Below are positions 1-7,691 of a DNA stretch of 16,562 nucleotides, one piece after another. Position 1 is the first letter of the stretch. Each line of letters starts with the position of its first letter. Both the position numbers and the translations under genes were made by a program. Location: positions 1-16,562 of the forward strand of contig SKZB01000464.1 in assembly GCA_007127615.1 (NCBI GenBank). Direction: 5' to 3'. The DNA comes from Phycisphaerales bacterium (GTDB lineage: Bacteria; Planctomycetota; Phycisphaerae; Phycisphaerales; SM1A02). The notes beneath the pieces were generated by a model. The model made no database searches. It was not told the origin of the DNA and worked only from the letters and a program-made list of their open reading frames with translations.

Positions 1-2
1 CC

Positions 3-239
3 TTCGTCTGGGTCCCCACCCGGGACGGCTTCGTCTCGCGCCGCGTTCAGACCGGACGCTCCTCCGAACTCTACGCGGAGATTCTCGACGGCCTGGAGAT
101 CGGCGATCCGGTTCTGCTTCGACGCCCCTCCGCCACCGAGGTCGCGCGCGATCGTCAGCGGCGGGATCGATCGGAAGAGCCGGCGCCGGAACGTTCCGAA
201 GAACCGGATACCGATCCGCAGCAGGTCGCCGGAACCTGA
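3..239 (+). CDS. C-terminal end of an efflux membrane fusion protein (RND/ABC periplasmic adaptor), partial
   Basis: The reading frame is open from the window edge to a TGA at 237-239, leaving 78 residues. The visible part has the layout of the membrane-proximal domain of HlyD/AcrA/MacA adaptors: a strand like FVWVPTRDG, then RRVQTGRSSE, then EILDGLEIGDPVLLRRP. In this family the same stretch reads roughly 'V..V..G....VEI..GL..GD.VL'. The last 35 or so residues are highly charged (many R, E and D), a poorly conserved tail. Such adaptors bridge an inner-membrane pump and an outer-membrane channel. The pump genes would lie to the left, outside the window. The family is recognised from a short segment only, so the transporter class (RND or MacB-like ABC) cannot be decided. 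Confidence 0.62.
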   Translation, partial: FVWVPTRDGFVSRRVQTGRSSELYAEILDGLEIGDPVLLRRPSATEVARDRQRRDRSEEPAPERSEEPDTDPQQVAGT

Positions 240-267
240 TCCTTCCGCCCTTTCGCGGCAGATTGTC

Positions 268-285
268 ATGGCGACCGATCGCCAT
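268..285. terminator. Possible bidirectional hairpin between convergent genes
   Basis: A perfect 7-bp inverted repeat, ATGGCGA and TCGCCAT, encloses a CCGA tetraloop. It lies in the 95-bp gap between the stop of the efflux adaptor (239) and the stop of rmuC on the other strand (335), where a terminator serving both sides would be expected. There is no T-run on either side, so this is only a candidate. Confidence 0.35.
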
Positions 286-334
286 CGACCGCCGGGCGAC
301 CCCCGAAGTTCAACGGCGCTTCAGGCGGCCCGCT

Positions 335-1690
335 CTACGCGCCGCCGGAAGCGGCGCTGTCGCCGGACTCTTCGATCGCCGATCGCTGCAGTTCGGGTGA
401 GGTGACATCGCGGACTTCGATCTCGAGCGGGGATGGCGCCTCGATCTCCCCGGCCGTGGTGGCGTGCAGCTCGCGCAATCGCCGGGCGCTGACCAGCACC
501 CGGGATTCGAGGGAACCGATCGCCTTGTTGTACGAGTCCGTCGCGCCGTTCAATCCCCGGCCGATCCGCTCGAAATGCTCGGTGAACTTCGCCAGTCGGT
601 CGTAGAGTTCGTGGCCGACGGCCGCAATATCACGGGCATTTTCCGCGATCGCTTCCTGCTGCCAGCCGTAGGCGATCGCCCGCAACATCGCGACGAGCAG
701 CGTGGGCGTTGCGATCAGGACGTTCTGTTTCATCGCCTCGGCGTGCAGATCCGGCCTGATCTCCAGCGCCGCGTGCAACGCCGACTCCAACGGCATGAAC
801 AGAACGACCAGTCGCGGTGTGCGGTCGAACTGATTCCAGTACGCCTTGGATGCCAGTTGCCGCACGTGCGTTTCCACCTGCCGCGCGTGTCGGGTCAGTT
901 CCTGTTCACGATCCGCGTCGGGTTGAATCGCGTTGAGATACGCATCCAGGGAGACTTTGGCGTCCACGACGATCACCCCGCCGCCGGGCAGGTTCACGAC
1001 CATGTCCGGCCGGTCCCGCGTGGAAGCGTCATCCGTCTGCGCCTGCGTATGAAAGTCGCAGTGCTCGGTCATCCCCGCGAGCTGGACGACGTTTTCCAGT
1101 TGCAGCTCGCCCCATCGGCCGCGCTGTTCCGGCCGGCGCAGTGCGGTCACCAGCCGATTGGTCTCCGTATTCAGACGCTCGTGGGACTGGGCGATGTGCT
1201 TGATCTGCTCATCCAGCCGCACGTAGGCGGTCTCACGCTTCTTCTCGATCTCCTCCACGGCCTTCTTCTGCGCTTCGAGCAGTTCGCGGATCGGTTTGGA
1301 CTTCTCGTCGAAGGACCTCTCCGCCTGCTTCATGAACCGGTCGGTATTGTGCTGCAGCAGCTTCGCGCCGGTCGCCTCGAAGACCGCGAGCAGCTTCTTT
1401 TCCGCTTCTTCCAGCAGCTTCTTCTGCTCCTCGAACTGCGCTTGGCGTCCCTGAAGCTGCTGCTCCAGCCGGGCGCGCTCGACGTCCGAAGCGTGACGGC
1501 GTTCATCCGCCTCCTTCGCACTCTGCCGCGCTTCGCGCAGATCCTCGTTCACTCTCGTGCACTGTTCATCGAGCGAGGCGGCCCGCTGCTTCAGGGTGGC
1601 CTGCTGCGACTGTGAGCGCAGCCAGAGCATGAGACCGACGATCGCGCCGCCGAGTACAAAACCGATAAGTCCGCCGAGCAACCAATTCAT
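335..1690 (-). CDS. rmuC: DNA recombination protein RmuC homologue
   Basis: A 451-residue protein, close to the usual RmuC length. Residues 2-23 form one N-terminal membrane segment (begins MNWLLGGLIGFVLGG). Residues 25-185 are a charged, Glu/Gln/Lys/Arg-rich coiled coil. The RmuC domain follows, with recognisable RGRWGE (190-195), DAKVSLDAY (243-251) and VLFMPLES (297-303). RmuC limits recombination at inverted repeats in E. coli; the domain resembles nuclease folds, but its reaction is not well defined. The frame is open upstream to 1915, but the start at 1690 puts the membrane helix at the N-terminus as in known members. No clear Shine-Dalgarno sequence precedes it. It lies 131 bp downstream of the SDR gene on the same strand, so it may be read through from the carotenoid unit, though a functional link is unlikely. 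Confidence 0.93.
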   Translation of the reverse strand: MNWLLGGLIGFVLGGAIVGLMLWLRSQSQQATLKQRAASLDEQCTRVNEDLREARQSAKEADERRHASDVERARLEQQLQGRQAQFEEQKKLLEEAEKKLLAVFEATGAKLLQHNTDRFMKQAERSFDEKSKPIRELLEAQKKAVEEIEKKRETAYVRLDEQIKHIAQSHERLNTETNRLVTALRRPEQRGRWGELQLENVVQLAGMTEHCDFHTQAQTDDASTRDRPDMVVNLPGGGVIVVDAKVSLDAYLNAIQPDADREQELTRHARQVETHVRQLASKAYWNQFDRTPRLVVLFMPLESALHAALEIRPDLHAEAMKQNVLIATPTLLVAMLRAIAYGWQQEAIAENARDIAAVGHELYDRLAKFTEHFERIGRGLNGATDSYNKAIGSLESRVLVSARRLRELHATTAGEIEAPSPLEIEVRDVTSPELQRSAIEESGDSAASGGA

Positions 1691-1821
1691 GATCGCATCG
1701 TACCACGCGCCCTCCGGGCCGACTGTCACCCGTCTGTCAGCGGAAAATCCGAAAAAGACCGGGCGTTCGGGACTTCGGAGCGGGCCGGAAGACTGAATCG
1801 GGGCGGAGCCCGACCGGGAGC

Positions 1822-2598
1822 TTACGATCCGCCGCGGGCCTTGACGGTGCCGAGCCCGCCGTCCACACCGATGATCTGGCCGGTGACCCAGCTTTGGCCC
1901 GGGTCGAGCAGCCATTCGATCGCCGCGGCGACATCGTCCGGTTCGCCCGGCCGGCGGATCGGGTGCATGGCGACCGAGGCGTTCAGACTCGTTTCATTTT
2001 TGAAGATCATTTCGGTGGCGTTGGTGCGGGTCAGCCCCGGCGCGACGCAGTTCACGCGCACGCCCTTCGGGGCGTAGCTGGCGGCGCTCGCGAGCATCAA
2101 TCCCTGCACGCCGCCCTTGGCCGCGGCGATCGCCTCGTGGTTGATCAGACCCAACCGGGCCGCGACCGACGACATGAGCACGATCGATCCTCCCCCACTT
2201 TTCATCATGCGCTTCGCGCCGGACCGAACGGCATGGAACGCGGTATCGAGGTTCACGGAGATGACCGAGCGCCAGTCCTCGGGCTCGGTCAGATGGGCGG
2301 GCTTGAGAAAGACCGAGCCGACACCGTTGACGAGCCCGTCGATGCGCCCGCCGCCGATCTCCGCGGCCCGCTCACAGAGCGCTTCCACCGCGTCGGGATC
2401 GGTCGCATCCGTGGGAACGCTTTCACCGCCAACCTCTTCCGCGAGCTCGTTCAGTCGATCCTGGTCTCGCGCCGCGAGCACGAGTTTCGCGCCGCGCTGG
2501 TGCAGTCGTTTGCAGAGGGCCGAACCGATGCCGCCGCTCGCGCCGAGAACCACGATGGTGGCATCCTGAAAATCCGTTGGAGCCTGGGGATCGCTCAT
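1822..2598 (-). CDS. Short-chain dehydrogenase/reductase lacking the usual catalytic tyrosine
   Basis: A 258-residue Rossmann-fold SDR. It has the nucleotide-binding glycine motif GASGGIGSAL (19-28), NGVGS (91-95, in place of NNAG), the structural Asn in SVNLDTAF (116) and a serine pair at 143-144 (LMSS). It ends with the usual VTGQIIGVDGG segment (238-248). The active-site helix reads NHEAIAAAKGG (153-163): Lys161 is present but the position four residues before it, Tyr in classical SDRs, is Ile157. Its start overlaps the stop of the CrtN-like desaturase by 4 bp (ATGA), so the two are probably translationally coupled. The N(H)EAIAAAK variant is one I recognise from a subset of bacterial SDRs; its chemistry is unknown to me. 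By position it may modify a carotenoid intermediate, but that is inference. Product specificity cannot be read from the sequence. Confidence 0.9.
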   Translation of the reverse strand: MSDPQAPTDFQDATIVVLGASGGIGSALCKRLHQRGAKLVLAARDQDRLNELAEEVGGESVPTDATDPDAVEALCERAAEIGGGRIDGLVNGVGSVFLKPAHLTEPEDWRSVISVNLDTAFHAVRSGAKRMMKSGGGSIVLMSSVAARLGLINHEAIAAAKGGVQGLMLASAASYAPKGVRVNCVAPGLTRTNATEMIFKNETSLNASVAMHPIRRPGEPDDVAAAIEWLLDPGQSWVTGQIIGVDGGLGTVKARGGS

Positions 2599-4187
2599 GA
2601 GAGTGCCGGTGTGCGAAAGTCAAGTTGGGTTGCGGAGGATTCGAGCGGTTCGCGCGCCGGGACACTCGGTTGGTCGAGCGCGCACGAGCGGCCGAGCTCC
2701 GCGCAGAGCAGCCGCGCGGTCGTCTGCGAGGAAAGAAAGATGACCGGCAGGCCGGAACCGGGGTGCGTCCCCCCGCCGACGAACCAGACGCCCTCGGTGC
2801 CGGGCAGTTTGTGCTGCGGCCTTCGGTGCAGCATCTGCGTGAGATTATGCGCGAGGTTGAACGTCGCCCCGTGATTGATCCGCTCGGCCCGCCAGTCATC
2901 CGGCGTGATGATCTCTTCGGTCACGATGCGCCGGGACAGACCGTCCACCCCCAGAATCCGCTCGGCGCTTTCCAGCGCGGTCCGCCGCAACGCTGGCGCC
3001 GCTTGCGACCAGTCGATCGTCGCCTTCGTGTTGGGCGTGGGCACCAGCAGGTAGAGCGCGCTCCTGCCCGGCGGCGCGAGCGTGGGATCAAGCCGCGAGG
3101 GATTGCAGATGTAGAACGACGGATCGTCGCTCAGCCGCCCGCGTTCGGTGATATCGCGCAGGTTCTCTTCGTACCGGCTGGAGACGTAGATCGTATGGTG
3201 CGGCAGATCGACCTCACCGTCGAGACCGAGATAGAGCATGAACGTGCTGCAGGAGTACCGTTTCCGGTCGATGGCGTCATCGGTCTCGCGGCCGCGCCGC
3301 GATTCGGGAATCAGATTTTTCAGCGCCCAGGTGGCGTCGGCATTGATGACGGCGTGATCGTGCCGGCGCAGCGCGCCGCCCACCTGCACGCCGGTCAGCC
3401 GGTTACCTTCAAATGCGAGCTTCTCCACCGGGGCGTCGGTGATGATCTCCACGCCCATCGCGCGGCAGCACGCCGCCATGGCGGTCGTCAGCGCGCTGCA
3501 CCCGCCGGTCGGATGCCAGATGCCGTACTCGTATTCGATGAAGGGCAGGATGGAAAAGAGACTCGGGCATTCGTAGGGACTCATGCCGAGGTACTTACTC
3601 TGAAAACTCAGCGCGAGCCGCACGTGCGGATCACGGAAATATCCCTTGAGATACGTGTAGAGCGACTGGTGCGGCCGGAGGACCGGACCGCACTTGATCG
3701 CATCGCGGCTGATCAGATCGAAGAAGCTGCGAATCGGCTGGCGCAGAATCGGGGTCATCAGCCTCAGCTTGCGGCGATTGTCGCGCATGAACCGCTCGAA
3801 CGCGGCGGCATCATGCGGATTGATCGCGTCGAGCTGGCGGGTCATGCGATCCAGATCCTGGGTGGTGTCGAGGATCAGCGGAGACGCGTCCGACCGGCCG
3901 AAGACGAGCCGGTACATCGGATCGAGCCGCTGCAATTCGACGCATTGATCGAGCCGGTAGCCGCACGCGCTGAAGATTTCCTCGAGCACGTACGGCATCA
4001 TGAAGAAGGTGGGGCCGCAATCGAAATGAAAGTCGCCCGAAGAGATCCGCCGGGTTCGCCCGCCGACGACGGACCGGGCTTCGTAGAGCGTCACGGGGAT
4101 ACCGGAGGCCGCGAGCAGCATCGCCGCCGCCAGCCCGCCGGGCCCCGCGCCGATCACCGCCACGGTGTTCTGTCGGTGTTGAATCAT
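2595..4187 (-). CDS. crtN: CrtN-like C30 carotenoid (diapophytoene/squalene) desaturase
   Basis: A 530-residue FAD-dependent amine-oxidase-fold desaturase. The dinucleotide-binding motif is VIGAGPGGLAAA (11-22), followed by the YEA acidic end of strand 2 and VGGR (41-44). Family-typical segments are FDCGPTFFMMP (55-65), the SLFSILPFIE stretch, YSCSTFMLYLGLD and the C-terminal FAD segment GGGTHPGSGLPVIF. These resemble Staphylococcus CrtN (FDMGPTIVMMP, YSCSAFLMYIGID, GASTHPGAGVPIV) more than CrtP, which points to stepwise dehydrogenation of a C30 backbone at the membrane. The start at 4187 puts the FAD motif about 11 residues in. The frame is open 88 codons further, but that extension is low-complexity and includes the upstream tandem repeat. 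It is the first gene of the leftward unit and overlaps the SDR by 4 bp. Whether it stops at diaponeurosporene or diapolycopene cannot be told. Confidence 0.85.
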   Translation of the reverse strand: MIQHRQNTVAVIGAGPGGLAAAMLLAASGIPVTLYEARSVVGGRTRRISSGDFHFDCGPTFFMMPYVLEEIFSACGYRLDQCVELQRLDPMYRLVFGRSDASPLILDTTQDLDRMTRQLDAINPHDAAAFERFMRDNRRKLRLMTPILRQPIRSFFDLISRDAIKCGPVLRPHQSLYTYLKGYFRDPHVRLALSFQSKYLGMSPYECPSLFSILPFIEYEYGIWHPTGGCSALTTAMAACCRAMGVEIITDAPVEKLAFEGNRLTGVQVGGALRRHDHAVINADATWALKNLIPESRRGRETDDAIDRKRYSCSTFMLYLGLDGEVDLPHHTIYVSSRYEENLRDITERGRLSDDPSFYICNPSRLDPTLAPPGRSALYLLVPTPNTKATIDWSQAAPALRRTALESAERILGVDGLSRRIVTEEIITPDDWRAERINHGATFNLAHNLTQMLHRRPQHKLPGTEGVWFVGGGTHPGSGLPVIFLSSQTTARLLCAELGRSCALDQPSVPAREPLESSATQLDFRTPALS

Positions 4188-4474
4188 GCCAGGGCGGCTC
4201 CGGCCGGATCGGCGGTAATGGTCTATCGGGAAAAATCGCGGACCGGACCGGTTCCACGTCCAACCATGGTTCGACTCCGGAGCCAGTTTGGATTCGGGTT
4301 TGGATTCGGGTCTGGATTCACGCCGCGGGTACTCCGCCCTCTCCCCCTCCCGATTTCCTCTCACTGAACGACAAGCCCCCACCGATGACGAATCTGCCCC
4401 CATCGGACCGGCGAAAGAGAGAAGTGGCCGGCCGGAGTGGCGGAGCGGCATATCTTATACAATGACGGTTCAAG
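4188..4474. promoter_or_regulatory. Divergent control region between crtN and aldH
   Basis: These 287 bp separate the starts of the two carotenoid units, so promoters for both should be here. Visible elements are the 10-bp palindrome AACCATGGTT (4262-4271), the 8-bp palindrome CTCCGGAG (4275-4282), a 12-bp tandem repeat starting at 4287, and a short AT-rich island (4451-4463) just before aldH. That island contains TATACA at 4456-4461, a passable -10 box. If used, transcription would begin only about 7 bases before the aldH ATG, giving a nearly leaderless message. No convincing -35 box is visible on either strand. The palindromes and repeat could be regulator sites, but no regulator gene is in the window. 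Confidence 0.45.
4287..4322 (+). repeat. Three-copy 12-bp tandem repeat
   Basis: The unit TTTGGATTCGGG occurs twice exactly (4287-4298, 4299-4310), followed by a degenerate third copy TCTGGATTCACG (4311-4322). It lies about 100 bp upstream of the crtN start and 150 bp upstream of aldH, and begins 4 bp after the CTCCGGAG palindrome. A role as an operator array is possible but unproven. Confidence 0.85.
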
Positions 4475-6037
4475 ATGCATCAAAGTGTTCAACACGCCGG
4501 TGATGGAGAGGAGTATCAGGGTCTCAGCGCCTGGGCGGCGCTGCCGGTCCGCGAACGTATCGCCTGGGTCCGCCGTTTTCGCCGTCGCGTGGCCGATCAC
4601 GCCACCTCGCTCAGCCGCACCATCGCCGAGGAAATCGGCAAGACCGAGTTCGAGGCATTGACCGGCGATGTGCTGCCCCTGCTCGCCTGCTGCCGCTGGA
4701 TCGAGCGGCGCGGTTGGAAGTGCCTGCGTCCCCGGCGGGTGCGCGGCGGCGCGTTCTGGCAACTCGGCCAGCGTCACGAAGTGCACCGCGAGCCGCTCGG
4801 CCATATCGCGATCATCGCGACGTGGAATTACCCGGTGCAGCTTGTCGGCATTCAGCTCGTTCACGCCCTGGCGGCCGGGAACCGCGTCACCGTCAAACCC
4901 TCGGAACACGCGCCCCGCGCCCAGGCGATTCTGATCGAGCTGGCGCAGCGGGCCGGCCTTCCGGGCGGAACGCTTTCGATGACCGACGCCACCCGTGAAG
5001 CCGGTGCGGACATGCTCAGGCGGCAGCGGTTCGATCACATCATCTTCACCGGCTCGACCGGGGTCGGCCGCGCGATTGCGGAGCACGCCGCGACCACGCT
5101 CACCCCGACCACCCTGGAGCTCTCCGGACGGGACAGCGCGTTCGTCCTCGCCGACGCGAACGTCGCCCTCGCGGCGGAATCCATCTGGAACGCGGTCACC
5201 ATGAACGGCGGCCAGACGTGCATGGCGCCGCGGCGCGTCCTCGTGGAACGATCCATCTACCGCCAGTTCATCGCCGCGCTCGCGCCGCACGCCGCCTCGG
5301 CCCGGCCGCGGACACTGATCAGCGCCGATGCCGCCGCCCGCGTTCGAGCCCTGGCCCGGGACGCGATCGAGCGCGGCGGGCGCAGTCTCAGCGGCATGGC
5401 GGAACCGGGAACCGGCGCGACGTTGCGTCCCCTGGCCATCGCCGATTGTCCCGCGGATTCTGAACTGGTGGCGGGCGATCACTTCGGCCCTGCCGTCGCC
5501 ATCGTACCGGTCGATTCGATCGAAGATGAAGGGCTCCACCTTCATCGCCGCTGCGCGCAGCATCTCGCCACGAGCATCTTCAGCGGCAGCCCGCAACGCG
5601 CCCGAGCGCTCGCCGTCCGCTGCGGCGCGTCGATCATCACGATCAACGACTGCATTCTGCCCACCGCCCACCCCGCGGTCACCCTCGCCGGTACCGGCGA
5701 AAGCGGCTGGGGCGTTTCCCGCGGCGAAGCCGGACTGCTCGCCATGACCCGGCCGGTGCAGGTGGCGATCACCCGGCCGATTTTGCGGCCGGATGTCCAG
5801 CCCCCGACCCGAAAGACCGCGCGGCTCATGCAGCGGTTCGTGCGCTGGTGGTACGGCTCCGGTTCGTGGGGTTCGCTCATCGGCGCGGATTCTCCGTCCG
5901 ACGATCGATCGCTGGCGCCGGTGCCGCCCGCGTCCGCCGTTCATCCTCTTTCTGACGAGCCCGCGCGGGCGCGTCACGCCGCTCCGAACCCTTCACGGAA
6001 TCACTCTCATGTCAGCACCTCATCGCGGGCATCCTGA
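4475..6037 (+). CDS. aldH: Aldehyde dehydrogenase, probably oxidising a C30 carotenoid aldehyde
   Basis: A 520-residue NAD(P)-dependent aldehyde dehydrogenase. Visible motifs are TWNYPVQL (116-123, with the oxyanion Asn118), KPSEHAP (141-147), the nucleotide loop GSTGVG (193-198), LELSG with the general base Glu215, and GGQTC with the nucleophile Cys249. The motif usually written EIFGP appears as DHFGP (335-339), so the cofactor-contacting Glu is Asp. After the catalytic core there is a tail of about 80 residues that includes a basic, aromatic stretch RFVRWWYGSGSW (454-465) and could sit on the membrane; this is inference. In staphyloxanthin-type pathways AldH converts 4,4'-diaponeurosporenal to the acid, the step after CrtP. 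The next gene, crtP, starts inside its 3' end (29-bp overlap), supporting that role. No good Shine-Dalgarno sequence precedes the chosen start. Confidence 0.85.
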   Translation: MHQSVQHAGDGEEYQGLSAWAALPVRERIAWVRRFRRRVADHATSLSRTIAEEIGKTEFEALTGDVLPLLACCRWIERRGWKCLRPRRVRGGAFWQLGQRHEVHREPLGHIAIIATWNYPVQLVGIQLVHALAAGNRVTVKPSEHAPRAQAILIELAQRAGLPGGTLSMTDATREAGADMLRRQRFDHIIFTGSTGVGRAIAEHAATTLTPTTLELSGRDSAFVLADANVALAAESIWNAVTMNGGQTCMAPRRVLVERSIYRQFIAALAPHAASARPRTLISADAAARVRALARDAIERGGRSLSGMAEPGTGATLRPLAIADCPADSELVAGDHFGPAVAIVPVDSIEDEGLHLHRRCAQHLATSIFSGSPQRARALAVRCGASIITINDCILPTAHPAVTLAGTGESGWGVSRGEAGLLAMTRPVQVAITRPILRPDVQPPTRKTARLMQRFVRWWYGSGSWGSLIGADSPSDDRSLAPVPPASAVHPLSDEPARARHAAPNPSRNHSHVSTSSRAS

Positions 6038-7691
6038 CGGATCGAACGGGGCGCCGCGCCGTGCATCATCGGACCGCCGGGTGATCGTCATCGGCGGCGG
6101 TCTCGCCGGCCTTGCCGCCACCGTCGAACTGGCCTCCAACGGGTACGCCGTCACCCTGATCGAGAAGAATGACCATCTCGGCGGGAAGATGAACGTGTGG
6201 TCCGAAAAGGGCTTCTCCTTCGACATGGGTCCGACCATTCTCACCCTGCCCCACGTGATCGCCGGCATCATTGAACGCACCGGCCGGAACGTCGCGGATT
6301 ATCTTGAGCTGATCAATCTCGACCCGCAGTGGCGCTGCCACTATGAAGACCGGACCGTGATCGATCTCCACCAGGATCCGGCCGTCATGGCCGAAGCGAT
6401 GGATCAACAGTTCCCCGCGGCGAAACCCGGTTCGGGTTACCAAGCGTTCATCGAGTACAGCCGGCGGATGTACCGGCTGAGCGAACGGGTCTTCTTCTAC
6501 CGTGATCTTGGTTCCGCGGCGGACATGATGCGCCAGACCTCGCCGAACGACGTCGGCATTCTGCGTGATGTCATGAAGATGCGCATGCACAGCACGATGG
6601 CCGCGACCGTGCATCGCTCCGTCCGAGAACCCCATCTGCAACAGCTCTGTGAACATTTCCTGCAGTACGTGGGGTCGAGCCCGTTCCTGGCCCCGGCGAT
6701 TCTTTCCCTGATCGCCGCCGCGCAGACCGATCACGGCTGCTGCTACGCAATGGGCGGCACGCGGATGATCGCACGGGCCCTCGAGAGGATCGCCCGGGAA
6801 CTGAACGTGGAGATTCTCACCGGGACCGGCGTCGAGCGAATCATTCACAATCGTCACCGCGCCGCGGCGGTCGAGCTCGTCGACGGACGCATGATTCCCG
6901 CCCGCGCGATCATCTCCAACTGCGACGTGCAGCGCACCCACCGCGACCTGATCGGATCGGCGAAATCATCCCGGGAACACCGCGCGATCGCGAAGCAGTA
7001 CACCCCCGCGTGCAGCGGCGTCGTCTTCTACCTCGGCCTCGACCGCCAGTACGACCATCTCGCGCACCACAACTTCCTCTTCAGCGGGAACTCCGAGCGC
7101 GAGTTCAACGACATTTATCATCGCGGCGTCCCCGCGCAGGATCCGACGATCTACCTCGCGGCCCCCTCACGCACCGATCCACACCCGGCCCCGGAAGGCG
7201 GCGAGGCGCTCTACGCCCTGATCCACACGCCGTACCTTCGTCCGGAGCAGAGGTGGGGCGGCGCGGACGGCCTGCTCGCGCAGTACCGCCCGACGGTGAT
7301 CGAAAAGCTGAAGCGCTTCGGCATGGACGACCTCGAATCGCGCATCGTCGTCGAGCAACATCTCACCCCCGACGACATTGACCGAATGTACAACGCCGAA
7401 GGCGGGGCGATCTACGGCCTGGCATCACACGGGAAACTGCGCGGCGGCTTCAAACCCCGCAATCGCAGCCGCGTCCTGAAGAACCTGTACCTCGCCGGCG
7501 GCAGCGTCAATCCCGGCCCGGGCGTGCCGATGGTGCTCATGAGTGGCGTGACGGCGGCGAACGCGCTGCGCGAGGATCACGGCGAAACCGTCCCGCCGAT
7601 CGTTCCGAAGAAGCCGCCGATGCGCACGCACCGTTCCGTTCACCAAACGTCCCTGGAGAGCGCATGTCTGGAGAGCGCCGCGGCAAGCTGA
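6009..7691 (+). CDS. crtP: CrtP-like C30 carotenoid terminal-methyl oxygenase
   Basis: A 560-residue FAD enzyme of the carotenoid desaturase superfamily. It starts with about 24 polar residues, then VIVIGGGLAGLAA (25-37), IEKNDHLGGK (51-60) and FDMGPTILTLP (71-81). Later segments HFLQYVGSSPFLAPAILSL, LAHHNFLFS, DPTIYL, GGAIYG and GGSVNPGPGVPMV closely resemble S. aureus CrtP (YVGSSSYDAPAVLSM, LAHHNFFF, GGSVNPGGGMPMV). They fit CrtN less well, so the role is most likely oxidation of a terminal methyl to an aldehyde, feeding AldH. It overlaps aldH by 29 bp and the acyltransferase by 28 bp. A C-terminal tail of about 40 residues beyond the core ends in LESACLESA, encoded by a 15-bp duplication at the next gene's start. 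Confidence 0.88.
   Translation: MSAPHRGHPDGSNGAPRRASSDRRVIVIGGGLAGLAATVELASNGYAVTLIEKNDHLGGKMNVWSEKGFSFDMGPTILTLPHVIAGIIERTGRNVADYLELINLDPQWRCHYEDRTVIDLHQDPAVMAEAMDQQFPAAKPGSGYQAFIEYSRRMYRLSERVFFYRDLGSAADMMRQTSPNDVGILRDVMKMRMHSTMAATVHRSVREPHLQQLCEHFLQYVGSSPFLAPAILSLIAAAQTDHGCCYAMGGTRMIARALERIARELNVEILTGTGVERIIHNRHRAAAVELVDGRMIPARAIISNCDVQRTHRDLIGSAKSSREHRAIAKQYTPACSGVVFYLGLDRQYDHLAHHNFLFSGNSEREFNDIYHRGVPAQDPTIYLAAPSRTDPHPAPEGGEALYALIHTPYLRPEQRWGGADGLLAQYRPTVIEKLKRFGMDDLESRIVVEQHLTPDDIDRMYNAEGGAIYGLASHGKLRGGFKPRNRSRVLKNLYLAGGSVNPGPGVPMVLMSGVTAANALREDHGETVPPIVPKKPPMRTHRSVHQTSLESACLESAAAS
7653..7678 (+). repeat. 15-bp-period duplication around the acyltransferase start codon
   Basis: CTGGAGAGCGC occurs at 7653-7663 and again at 7668-7678. 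The ATG of the acyltransferase (7664) lies between them. The first copy supplies its GGAGAG ribosome-binding site at good spacing; the second copy lies inside the new gene. In the crtP frame the same duplication encodes a repeated LESA. Confidence 0.8.

Noticed and set aside
464..1615. Long plus-strand open frame (383 codons) opposite rmuC
   Set aside because: It mirrors the rmuC reading frame in a GC-rich sequence, is rich in Arg/Leu/Gln, and shows no domain; the minus-strand protein is clearly real.
1797..1812. Short inverted repeat TCGGG...CCCGA between the SDR and rmuC
   Set aside because: A 5-bp GC stem without a T-run is expected by chance at this base composition.
2625..4367. Long plus-strand open frame (580 codons) opposite crtN
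   Set aside because: Antisense shadow of crtN with Arg/Gly/Ala/Pro composition and no recognisable motif.
4188..4451. N-terminal extension of CrtN by 88 codons
   Set aside because: The extension is low-complexity, encodes the tandem repeat as PESK-like repeats, and lies before a normal FAD-motif start; related enzymes start close to the FAD motif.
4433..4475. tRNA-like pieces: TGGCGGAGCGG resembling an A box and GGTTCAAG resembling a B box
   Set aside because: The two boxes are only about 30 bases apart, too close for a tRNA. The expected acceptor and anticodon stems do not form.
4361..5977. Long minus-strand open frame (538 codons) opposite aldH
   Set aside because: Antisense shadow; the plus strand carries all aldehyde dehydrogenase catalytic motifs, and the minus product is Arg/Gly/Asp-rich without motifs.
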